A DNA stretch of 18,745 bases from an uncultured Gammaproteobacteria bacterium (lineage in GTDB: Bacteria > Pseudomonadota > Gammaproteobacteria > Pseudomonadales > Pseudohongiellaceae). The notes beneath the pieces were generated by a model that was given only the letters and a program-made list of their open reading frames with translations, was not told where the DNA came from and did no database searches. Position numbers and translations under genes: made by a program. Location of the stretch: positions 1 through 18,745 of the forward strand of contig CAIYIP010000394.1 of the NCBI GenBank assembly GCA_903926285.1, read 5' to 3'. Of this stretch, positions 8,426 to 14,971 are shown one piece after another (the stretch's first letter is position 1; each line of letters begins with the position of its first letter).

Positions 8426-8535
8426 ATGGGTACTGCCCCGGTAGCCTGTTATGCCGCTAACGAACTCGGTCTCTACGACTTGATTGGGAATGTCTGGGAA
8501 TGGACGTCCAGGGTGTATTACCCGCGTCATGATTG
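8426..8535 (+). pseudogene. Fragment of a formylglycine-generating-enzyme (FGE/SUMF1-like) gene
   Basis: About 36 codons read MGTAPVACYAANELGLYDLI followed by GNVWEWTSRVYYPRHD. This is the strongly conserved core of FGE-sulfatase domain proteins: Pro-Val-x-x-Tyr/Phe, then Asn-x-(F/L)GLYD, then GNVWEWT, with a Tyr-x-Pro-Arg-His continuation. A whole domain is 200-300 residues. The N-terminal part is missing upstream, and after PRHD the expected Arg-Gly-Gly-Ser-Trp end is absent although the frame stays open to 8623. It is therefore a relic rather than a working gene. No sulfatase gene is present in the window. Confidence 0.72.
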
Positions 8536-8649
8536 CGCAGGCCATCACGCTTGCCTTCACTTTGTTGGTCTACTCACTTACATGGAAGCTGGCAGGCAGA
8601 ATTCAAGTCTGGCTCTGGTGTGATTTTGTTTGAACAGCGTTGGCGCCAA

Positions 8650-9741
8650 TCAATCTCCCACCTGCAAAGTTGCATCCTCGGGTGTGCGTGAAAACATCGA
8701 CGCACTTTCCACCTCGCACTCATACGGATACATCGCAGTATCGGCCGCTACACGGATAAATTGCAGACGGCCGTTGAAGGCCTGGCTCAGGTAAGTCGGG
8801 TCTTCCAGTGTGTAGTCGTAGTTCAGTGTCAAACCGTCGTCGCTGAGCGTAAAGCGTTCACTGACTTTTTTCTGCGCGCTCGATGGCAGGTCGGTGCCAC
8901 TGCCGAGAAATTGGGTAGCCCCGCCGAGGCCCCAACGCGAAGGTGGAAAACGGTCACTGTCGAGTATGACAGTGGCGCCATCGATGCGTCCCCTTACAAC
9001 ACCGAACGCACCTTGCGGTTCAGTAACGATTTCTTCTCCGGTCAACGGAATTCTGCGCACCACTTCCCAGGGCTGGTTGTGGATGACGAGTTCATTGCCG
9101 TTCACCTGTATGTCGAACAAATACGGTGCATTGAAGAGGTCGGGGATATTCATCGCCTCGCAGGTGTTGGCGGGAGATGTTTTGGGATCGTAGTTGGTAC
9201 GTGCAGAGCGGCCCGCCTCATTGAGTGGCAGGGGAGTGCCTTCCTGGCGTGCAAACGCACCCGGTGCGCTCCAGCGTCCGGCCATGCGGGCAATACCGTC
9301 TAGATAGGCAACACTGTCTGCGGTGGCGTTTTGTACACGATCGGCTGTTGCGCGACTGTAGCGTGTGCCGCTGGCATCAACAAAGTTGGACGAATTGACG
9401 AAGCGGAACCCGGGCTGGCGGTTTGGTGCAGCGATTACGGTGATTGTATCTCCCGGCTTGAAAGTATCAACATCGATGCCCATCGCCCGCAGTCCCGGCG
9501 CCGCTGACGATTCCACTTCCCAGCGCTGCACGGTTTCGTCCTGCAGCATACCATCAACATAACTCTGGCCATCAACCACTATCGAGGCATGTGGACTGCG
9601 CAATTTGAAATCAACCACAACGCCGCGGATTTCGATGCTACGCGTCATGTCGAAATGGGTCGTCACGGAATGATGGGCATACGTGGCAGTGCAGAGCAAG
9701 GCCCCGGAAGTACACACTGCCACGCGGATTTTGGTGTTCAT
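8650..9741 (-). CDS. Exported fusion protein: DUF6152-like domain plus partner domain
   Basis: The protein is 363 residues from the ATG at 9741. That start is preferred over one 20 codons upstream because GAGGGG precedes it and a clean signal peptide follows, ending TYA at residue 22. The mature N-terminus is His-His-Ser, and the first 110 or so residues match DUF6152 (SIEIRGVVVDFKLRSPHA, then a GDTITVIAAPNRQPG segment). From about residue 147 the pattern changes to the partner-domain family: a Gly-Arg-Trp, a conserved Cys in ANTCEAM, GNELVIHNQPWEVVRRIPL, RIDGATVILDSDRF, ERFTLSDDGLTLNYDYTLED. It therefore joins in one chain what is encoded as two overlapping genes at 11105-12342. Function is unknown; the location is predicted periplasmic. 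Confidence 0.8.
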   Translation of the reverse strand: MNTKIRVAVCTSGALLCTATYAHHSVTTHFDMTRSIEIRGVVVDFKLRSPHASIVVDGQSYVDGMLQDETVQRWEVESSAAPGLRAMGIDVDTFKPGDTITVIAAPNRQPGFRFVNSSNFVDASGTRYSRATADRVQNATADSVAYLDGIARMAGRWSAPGAFARQEGTPLPLNEAGRSARTNYDPKTSPANTCEAMNIPDLFNAPYLFDIQVNGNELVIHNQPWEVVRRIPLTGEEIVTEPQGAFGVVRGRIDGATVILDSDRFPPSRWGLGGATQFLGSGTDLPSSAQKKVSERFTLSDDGLTLNYDYTLEDPTYLSQAFNGRLQFIRVAADTAMYPYECEVESASMFSRTPEDATLQVGD

Positions 9742-9899
9742 CGTTGATCCCCTCATCGACTGAAAAATGGCTGAGCCACGAATGGCGCTTTTAATACTCA
9801 AGGGCAGTGGCTATAGCAAATCAGGTCAGCTTGTTTTATTTATACTGACTGATGCAGTTGCATATTCAATGCCGAAGGGAGGACAACGTCAAGCCTGGT

Positions 9900-10034
9900 T
9901 CATTGCCCTTTTATCATGCGTTTGAGCGCGATCAGGATGCAGGCGCCGATGAGACCAGCAACAAGATAACCCAGCCAGCCCGCAAAGCCGCCGCCGATGA
10001 TCGCTGCAAACCAGCCTATTTGTTGTTCTTCCAT
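9900..10034 (-). CDS. Small GlsB/YeaQ-like membrane protein (44 residues)
   Basis: The sequence runs MEEQQIGWFAAIIGGGFAGW, then LGYLVAGLIGACILIALKRM, ending IKGQ. GWFAAIIGGGFAGWL resembles the start of GlsB/YeaQ/YmgE stress-response membrane proteins. GLIGACILIALKRMIKG resembles the end of the longer members, so this reads like a version lacking the middle helix. GAGG lies about 8 bases before the ATG. Most of the chain is predicted to be membrane-embedded with a basic C-terminus. Family proteins are induced by general or envelope stress, but their biochemistry is unclear. The gene is isolated, downstream of nothing on its strand. Confidence 0.55.
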   Translation of the reverse strand: MEEQQIGWFAAIIGGGFAGWLGYLVAGLIGACILIALKRMIKGQ

Positions 10035-10127
10035 AAACACACCTCTTTATTGTTGTTGAAAAAGTTCCGATAAAACTTTACGACACACAGGGTTGTTCAG
10101 AATTTCAGCCAGCTGTCTGCAGTGGGT

Positions 10128-10168
10128 GTCCCCAGTTGGTTGCCAAAAGTTGGTCATCCCATGTTGGT
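10128..10168. repeat. Degenerate 14-bp tandem repeat next to a GGGGACA motif
   Basis: GTTGGT occurs at 10135-10140, 10149-10154 and 10163-10168, exactly 14 bases apart. The bases between differ, so only the hexamer is conserved. The first copy adjoins TGTCCCC, the reverse of the GGGGACA seen in other repeats of this window. It lies in the 270-base gap between the GlsB-like gene and the DTW-domain gene. Confidence 0.5.
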
Positions 10169-10306
10169 TACGAATCCAAATTGGACCTGCGAGCTTAGCT
10201 TGAGCAAGCGGGGTAACTGAATCCTGGCCATTTGCGTAAAACCTGTAGATTTTGCCCAAGTCGCATGAATCGTTGTTGTCACTTGAGTAAGGAGTAAAAT
10301 CTTGGC

Positions 10307-10933
10307 ATGAAACGAATATCCTGTATGCGTTGCCATCGTCCCTTGCCTGCGTGTTTGTGTACGGCCTTGCCCCAGTACGCCATTGCCAATCGCTGGCCCG
10401 TTCACATATTGCAACACAGGCAGGAACAAGATCATGCGCTCAACACTGCGCGTATTGCCGTGTTGGGATTAGGGCAGTGCCAATTGCATGCTGTCACTGA
10501 TGCTCCCGTCGAAGACACGCTGCCGGCAGCACTGCGCGCCGAACTTGACCATGCCTTGCTGATTTATCCTGGTCCTCAGAGCAGGGATATTGCAGAGTTG
10601 GAGTCTGATGAAGCGCGCACACGTCCGTTGCTCTTGCTCGATGCCAGTTGGCGCAAAAGTCGGCGTTTGCTGCTGACGTCGCCCTGGTTGCAAACACTAC
10701 CCCGCATCAGTTTCGACCTACAAGCACCTTCACGTTATCGCATTCGCCGCGAGCCGGAAAAAAATTACAGCAGCAGCCTGGAAGCGCTGTGCACGGTGTT
10801 GGGCAGGCTTGAGCACGACGAGCAAAAGTATGCGCCCTTGCTCGCAGCTATGGATGCCATGATTGAGCAGCAGATTGAGCATATGGGTGAGGTGAAGTTT
10901 CGGCGCAATTACTTGCTGGCACAGGACGATTGA
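10307..10933 (+). CDS. DTW-domain protein, probable tRNA aminocarboxypropyltransferase
   Basis: This 208-residue protein begins with two Cys pairs, C6/C9 and C16/C18 (CMRC and CLC), the zinc-binding start of this family. H37-x2-E40-x5-N46-T47 then matches the family HxxE...NT motif. The naming motif appears as D112-A-S-W115 rather than Asp-Thr-Trp, in LLLLDASWRKSRR. The C-terminal part has SRYRIRREPEKNYSSSLEAL. Family members such as E. coli TapT (YfiP) use S-adenosylmethionine to place an aminocarboxypropyl group on uridine in the variable loop of tRNA. Which uridine is modified here cannot be told, so no symbol is given. An AAGGAG lies about 13 bases upstream of the ATG, a rather long spacing. 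Confidence 0.85.
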   Translation: MKRISCMRCHRPLPACLCTALPQYAIANRWPVHILQHRQEQDHALNTARIAVLGLGQCQLHAVTDAPVEDTLPAALRAELDHALLIYPGPQSRDIAELESDEARTRPLLLLDASWRKSRRLLLTSPWLQTLPRISFDLQAPSRYRIRREPEKNYSSSLEALCTVLGRLEHDEQKYAPLLAAMDAMIEQQIEHMGEVKFRRNYLLAQDD

Positions 10934-10956
10934 CTCAAGCAACTGCAGGGAAGCGC

Positions 10957-11065
10957 GGACAGACCACTGCTGCGTTTGCCATCAATCTTCCAGCAAACGG
11001 GGACAGAGGACTGCCACGATTGTTATTAACCTCTCCCCCAATGTCAGTGGCAGTAGTCTGTCCCC
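10957..11065. repeat. REP-like inverted pair (GGGGACAG arms) plus a solo copy
   Basis: The arm GGGGACAGAGGACTGCCAC at 10999-11017 pairs with GTGGCAGTAGTCTGTCCCC at 11047-11065, matching at 17 of 19 positions across a 29-base loop. A further copy, GGACAGACCACTGC, lies at 10957-10970. The element sits between the ends of two convergent genes (10933 + and 11105 -), a usual place for REP or BIME elements. It could also act as a two-way terminator or messenger stabiliser. No RAYT transposase gene is nearby. Confidence 0.8.
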
Positions 11066-11104
11066 TGCAACAGTCGTCGTCCCCCTCGACAATTGAGGTA
11101 TCCA

Positions 11105-11923
11105 CTATTCAGCAAGTTCCGCCGCGTCGTCCATCAGCTCCTGGGTTTCCACTCCCGTGCAGATCAGCGGCAACAACTGATCGAATGGTGCCAGCACAAG
11201 GCGCTGCGTTGGCACGATCCACGGTGCTGTCAATACACCTTCGTCGTAAACCGTGGCATCGACGAGCAGGGTGTTGGAGTCGGGACGCTGGTAACGTTCG
11301 ACGATACGCATCTGGTCGGAATGGAAGGAGATGCGGCCTTCAGCCCAGATCCATGTGTCGTCGGTGAAATTCCTGGTCTCGACGACAAAGGTGTCATCTT
11401 CCCAGTGGCCTACTGCATCGCCGCGAAATGAAGGCGGCACAACGCGATGTTCGCGGCCATCGGTTGGAATCAGTTGGTAGCCGTGGAAGGTTTCCTGCAG
11501 GAATACCATCATAGCTGGAGTCGAGATGATCTGGCCGAGGGTTCCTACATCGAACAGGCGTACGTTGAGTGTGCCGAAGGCCGTGGGTCTGCACTGCAGC
11601 GTGGGATCGTCCTTGTCATACAGCGTCGCTACACGTGCTGCCGCTTCGGGTTTATACAGAGCAGTATACGAAGGCACTGGCGGTGCCCCCGCCCTGCTAC
11701 TGTTGTAGCTGGGACTGCCAAGGTCGCCACCAGTCCACCAGATTCCACTCAGATCAGGATGACCGTCGGCCATGCGCGGCATTGGACCGCCTGCTACTGT
11801 TTCCTGCCCGAGAACCGGATTGCCGAGTAACAATACAGTAAGCAGTGTGCTGAGCATGCCGTTGCAAAGGCAGGTGTTTTTAGACTGAGTGTTCAGAATT
11901 TTAATCATGGTCTGCCTCATCAT
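11105..11923 (-). CDS. Exported partner-domain protein, second gene of the DUF6152 pair
   Basis: This protein of about 272 residues carries the uncharacterised domain seen at 3152-3943. Marks are HPDLSGIWW, LYKPEAAARV, a conserved Cys in DPTLQCRPTAFG, FHGYQLIPTDGREH, VGHWEDDTFVVETRNFTDDTW, HSDQMRIVERYQRPD and VDATVYDEGVLTAPW. A hydrophobic segment (MLSTLLTVLLLGNPVLGQ) is a Sec signal, preceded by an unusually long leader if translation begins at 11923. Starts at 11926 (GTG), 11923, 11920 and 11908 are all in frame. I chose 11923 because it forms a TGATG overlap with the stop of the DUF6152 gene, implying translational coupling. The function is unknown. It is the two-gene counterpart of the fused protein at 8650-9741. 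Confidence 0.78.
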   Translation of the reverse strand: MMRQTMIKILNTQSKNTCLCNGMLSTLLTVLLLGNPVLGQETVAGGPMPRMADGHPDLSGIWWTGGDLGSPSYNSSRAGAPPVPSYTALYKPEAAARVATLYDKDDPTLQCRPTAFGTLNVRLFDVGTLGQIISTPAMMVFLQETFHGYQLIPTDGREHRVVPPSFRGDAVGHWEDDTFVVETRNFTDDTWIWAEGRISFHSDQMRIVERYQRPDSNTLLVDATVYDEGVLTAPWIVPTQRLVLAPFDQLLPLICTGVETQELMDDAAELAE

Positions 11924-12342
11924 CACGGATTACCCGCATTTTGTTGTGGTCCGAACATGCCATAGACCTTGCCATCGGCGGTGATGAGTTCGCGCAGCAT
12001 GCCGTTGTTGGATGCATTGCGGGCGCGGAAGCCATTGATGGTGACAGTGTCGCCTTTCTTGATGACTTGTGGTGAATAACCGTTGCGCAGCATGCCACTG
12101 GGTGTGCCAGCCTCGAATTTCCAGTTCACGATTTTGCCGTCGTCACCCGTGACCTCGAGAAAAAAATATGAATGCGGATTGGTCAGGCGGACGTCGACAA
12201 CTTTGCCCACAATGGAGATGGGTGCCTCCAGGTTGTAGGCGGCGGCGAATGAATGGTGGGCATCAGCCGGTGCGTTGATCAGTAGGGCCAAGCATACGGC
12301 AACCAGCGTACTAATCCCTCGGGTCTTGCGTAGGTTTTTCAT
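11923..12342 (-). CDS. DUF6152 family exported protein
   Basis: This 139-residue protein is a clear DUF6152 member. The signal peptide ends ADA at residue 28, so the mature chain starts His-His-Ser-Phe-Ala-Ala. It continues with ISIVGKVVDVRLTNPHSYFF, VNWKFEAGTPSGMLRNGYSP and IKKGDTVTINGFRARN, the conserved order for the family. Such proteins are small, predicted periplasmic and beta-rich, with no assigned function. AGGAAGGA lies about 9 bases before the ATG. It is the first gene of an overlapping pair with the partner-domain gene. It is divergent from the alpha/beta hydrolase, with about 158 bases between the two starts. Confidence 0.9.
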   Translation of the reverse strand: MKNLRKTRGISTLVAVCLALLINAPADAHHSFAAAYNLEAPISIVGKVVDVRLTNPHSYFFLEVTGDDGKIVNWKFEAGTPSGMLRNGYSPQVIKKGDTVTINGFRARNASNNGMLRELITADGKVYGMFGPQQNAGNP

Positions 12343-12443
12343 GAAGTTTTCCTTCCTCTGTGGGCGGATATTTTTTATATAGACCGATCATCCGGCAACG
12401 CGTGGCTGCCGTCAAACAGGATTGTTAGTTGCCTTGTAAGTGA

Positions 12444-12454
12444 GTTATGGGACA
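12444..12454 (+). repeat. Solo core GTTATGGGACA, related to the 31-bp repeat
   Basis: The 11 bases are identical to the core of the 31-bp tandem repeat at 1565-1688. The flanks diverge. It lies 47 bases before the hydrolase start, in a divergent promoter region. Chance identity cannot be excluded for so short a match. Confidence 0.35.
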
Positions 12455-12500
12455 ATGTTTTATGTTATGAGTCGCATTTAAAACTATCAGGGGAATCATC

Positions 12501-13415
12501 ATGCGTTGCATTTCTGTTATCCGTAGCACTCTTTCACTGCTCGTGCTTAGTAGTATCGCCATTGCCCAGCCCCCCGGCGTAACGATGGAGATGATCAACC
12601 GGCAGCTGCCGCTCGAAGGAGCGCCGCAGGCTGAGCCTGGTCCTTATGCGACGATGACGGAGGGCGCCTTCAACTCGCCGCGCCACATCCTGTTTCGTCC
12701 TGCCGAGTTGAATGCGTTTCCGGCGCAAGACACTTTGCCAGTCGTGGTTTGGGGCAATGGCGGGTGTGCCATAGGCAATCCACAATATGGCGGTTTTCTC
12801 GGCACGATAGCCTCACACGGTTTTCTGGTCTTGACCACAACGGCAATCGAAGGTGAAGAGCGGCGCCAGCAAAATGCCGGGGATCTGCTTGGCGCCATCG
12901 CCTGGGCGGAAACTGAAAATGCCCGTGCAGGTTCACCGCTGCAGGGCAAGATCGACACTACGCAGGTGGCGATTATGGGGCAGTCCTGTGGCGGCTTCCT
13001 GTCGGTGGCTCTCGGTAGCGATCCACGAGTTGGCACCATTGGCGTGTTCAATTCCGGAGTGCAGGCGCCCAATCCCAATGCCCCGGCTTCGGTTTTCCCT
13101 ACCACCGATGCTCTGGCGCAATTGCATGGCCCGGTGTTGCTCATCAACGGCGGTGAAGTCGATTTCATGATGGAGCCATCACACACCAACTTTGATTTGA
13201 TCAACCATGTGCCCGTGTTCTACGGCGCACGCGACAACGCCGGGCATACCGCCACGATGTACCACCCCGGGGGTGGTGAGTTTGCCAACGTGGCATCAAA
13301 CTGGCTCCGTTATCACTTCAAGGGTGATGCGGAAGCCGGCAGCATGTTCAAAGGCGCTGAATGCAGCTTGTGCACGAATCCCAACTGGGAAATCGATGCC
13401 AAGGGCATGGAATAG
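12501..13415 (+). CDS. Exported alpha/beta hydrolase
   Basis: This 304-residue protein has a Sec signal peptide (cleavage near residue 22) and an alpha/beta-hydrolase body. VVVWGNGGCAIGN (residues 81-93) is the oxyanion-hole strand. GQSCGG around S162 is the nucleophile elbow. D221 in GGEVDFMM and H249 in NAGHTATM are the likely acid and base of the triad. Cys residues at 288 and 291 (ECSLC) near the C-terminus, and C89, may form disulfides in the periplasm. It resembles secreted esterases related to cutinases and dienelactone hydrolases; the substrate is not evident. AGGGGAA lies about 7 bases before the ATG. It is divergent from the DUF6152 pair, so shared control is possible. Confidence 0.83.
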   Translation: MRCISVIRSTLSLLVLSSIAIAQPPGVTMEMINRQLPLEGAPQAEPGPYATMTEGAFNSPRHILFRPAELNAFPAQDTLPVVVWGNGGCAIGNPQYGGFLGTIASHGFLVLTTTAIEGEERRQQNAGDLLGAIAWAETENARAGSPLQGKIDTTQVAIMGQSCGGFLSVALGSDPRVGTIGVFNSGVQAPNPNAPASVFPTTDALAQLHGPVLLINGGEVDFMMEPSHTNFDLINHVPVFYGARDNAGHTATMYHPGGGEFANVASNWLRYHFKGDAEAGSMFKGAECSLCTNPNWEIDAKGME

Positions 13416-13464
13416 ACACATCTTGTGTGCTTCAAAAAAAGGCAATCGTGTGAAAAAGTAAGCT

Positions 13465-13614
13465 GTCCCCGAATGGCACTTAGTGAAGGCCTGCGCCATG
13501 AAGATTCCGGGGACCGCGTGAATACGTCCATGTAGCTTATGTTCGCATCCATGCGAACAATTCCCCTGCACTTTCATGGCGAAGGCCTTCACTAAGTGCC
13601 AAGCGCTTGTCCCC
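13465..13614. repeat. Long snap-back inverted repeat with internal hairpin
   Basis: Arms of about 30 bases, 13474-13503 and 13571-13601, are complementary with only one mismatch and one extra base (core TGGCACTTAGTGAAGGCC). A second, perfect palindrome, GTTCGCAT-CC-ATGCGAAC, lies inside at 13541-13558. GTCCCC stands as a direct repeat outside both arms, at 13465-13470 and 13609-13614. It fills the gap between convergent genes ending at 13415 and 13641. No open frame inside is convincing. It looks like a MITE- or REP-type element and could also serve as a bidirectional terminator. Confidence 0.85.
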
Positions 13615-13640
13615 AAGTGGTTTAGTGTTCACTGCAAGCT

Positions 13641-14585
13641 CTACCAACGCCGCAGCACCCGGTTCCACCACATGGTCGCGCCGGTAACAAACATCACCGC
13701 AGGAGCAAGACCGAACACCGCCCAGACTGCCTTGACCGATTGGTCGCAAAGACCCGGGCCGTCGCAGGGAATACCTATGCCGTTGATCCGGCCAAAATGC
13801 AGGAAAGCCAGCCAGTAGAGTACGGTGTCGACGACACGGCTCCCGCCGTTTTCCGCAGTTGGCGGTTCTATGCGATCTGCCAGCGCATGAAAACTTTCGG
13901 GAAAGCAGAGATAAAGCCCGCTGAGGCCAAACACCAGCACAAAACCCACGCTCCAGAAGCCCACCATACTATGCAGATCCCAGATGAGGCGCCGCCAGCC
14001 AACGCCCCTGTGCAGGCTCAAGCTGCGCTTCCATCGCGTGACTCCCGGCCACCAGATCACGAGACCGGTAAGTGCTACGAGCAGCACGGCGAATGCGCCT
14101 ATACCATTAACCTTGCGACCGGTGGAACCCGCAAGCAGATCATCATGTAACTCGATCAACTTCGAGACGAGCATAACGCTGGTTTCTGTCGCACTGCCGA
14201 CATCCTCGCCGCTGCGAGGATCGATTAACCGCTTCCGTACTTTACCATCGCGCTCCAGCCAGATTTCCACCGCGTAATCGGGATGGTTGTCGCGGACGAT
14301 TTGCGTCACCTGGTGGTTGGGATGCGCAAGCAAAGCGGCTTCGCTCAATTGGCTGTCGCTTAATGCCGGGCCTGCAGACGTCGATATAACGGGATCAGGT
14401 ATGGCGGCCACATAAAGTTCATTGCGATACACCAGCACACTGCCGGTTACACTGATGAAAAAAATGTAAAGACCGACCCCAATGCCGCTCCACAGATGGA
14501 TCTGAAACAAGGCTCTGCGTAACAACAACCTCTGGGGTTGGCGCACCCAGCGCTGCCATGTGTTTGGTGGTTTACCATTGATCAT
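13641..14585 (-). CDS. PepSY-associated transmembrane protein (PiuB-like)
   Basis: This 314-residue inner-membrane protein has four membrane helices at about 30-54, 160-182, 207-228 and 284-306, with a PepSY-type soluble loop between the first two (VTQIVRDNHPDYAVEIW and RKRLIDPRSGEDVG). Conserved histidines lie at H30 (FQIHLWSG), H147 (LIELHDDLL), H192, H205 (WDLHSMVGFW) and H263 (LHFG). This His placement is usual for PiuB-type proteins, many of them iron-regulated, and could hold haem. Such proteins are thought to reduce or handle iron chelates next to TonB receptors; no receptor is seen here. The extension GIPCDGPGLC adds two Cys in the last external loop. The start lacks a strong ribosome site. 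Confidence 0.85.
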   Translation of the reverse strand: MINGKPPNTWQRWVRQPQRLLLRRALFQIHLWSGIGVGLYIFFISVTGSVLVYRNELYVAAIPDPVISTSAGPALSDSQLSEAALLAHPNHQVTQIVRDNHPDYAVEIWLERDGKVRKRLIDPRSGEDVGSATETSVMLVSKLIELHDDLLAGSTGRKVNGIGAFAVLLVALTGLVIWWPGVTRWKRSLSLHRGVGWRRLIWDLHSMVGFWSVGFVLVFGLSGLYLCFPESFHALADRIEPPTAENGGSRVVDTVLYWLAFLHFGRINGIGIPCDGPGLCDQSVKAVWAVFGLAPAVMFVTGATMWWNRVLRRW

Positions 14586-14591
14586 GCAAGT

Positions 14592-14613
14592 GTATTCATG
14601 TGTGAGTATTCAT
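14592..14613. repeat. Short direct repeat upstream of the PepSY gene
   Basis: GTATTCAT occurs at 14592-14599 and 14606-14613, 14 bases apart, directly before the PepSY start on the reverse strand. It could be an operator with two half-sites, but it is short and lies very close to the start codon. Confidence 0.3.
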
Positions 14614-14971
14614 CTGAGTAACTCCGTGACAAGTAATAGTATTAGAGGGCTCGGGAATGCGGAAGCAAAATTGGCGTAACCCTTTTTCTCTCTCATTCCT
14701 CCCCTATCATCCTGCTCGTCATCGGCTTCAGGCAGGAAAGCCTGCAAGTGTTCCGCGAGTGCTCCCTGGTTTTGCTGCTCAAGACCAATCATGCCAACTC
14801 TTTCCACGAGCGCCATGAGCAGTACCCGCAAGGCGAGGTGAACCGCCTTAAGTTGTCGCAGGAAGTATCGTTCCTGAATCGTGGTGCTGGGTCATACTGC
14901 AAAAACTTCGTCCACAACGTGACGCAGCAGCGCAAGTTGAGTTGAACCAGTCGGCAGCTTTCCCTTTCTGA
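14614..14971. other. Unrecognised stretch, possibly a decayed reverse-strand gene
   Basis: The reverse strand from about 15013 to 14610 stays in one frame except for a TGA at 14892-14894. It reads LRLADFRKGKLPTGSTQLAL ... RHVVDEVFAV, stop, then PSTTIQERYFLRQLKAVHLAL and onward to a 73-residue frame starting at 14831. The composition is protein-like, but I cannot name a family. Its upstream end overlaps the AAA ATPase relic on the other strand. It may be a dead gene with one nonsense change or simply a chance frame. Confidence 0.25.

Noticed and set aside
8529..8633. 34-codon hydrophobic frame (MIAQAITLAFTLLVYSL...) overlapping the FGE relic
   Set aside because: No ribosome site, and it overlaps decayed DNA in another frame. 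It has no family I recognise.
10047..10259. 70-codon reverse frame between the GlsB-like and DTW genes
   Set aside because: It is made largely of the 14-base repeat, lacks a ribosome site and matches nothing I know.
12644..13204. 186-codon reverse frame opposite the alpha/beta hydrolase
   Set aside because: It is a shadow of the hydrolase, whose catalytic motifs are intact on the forward strand.
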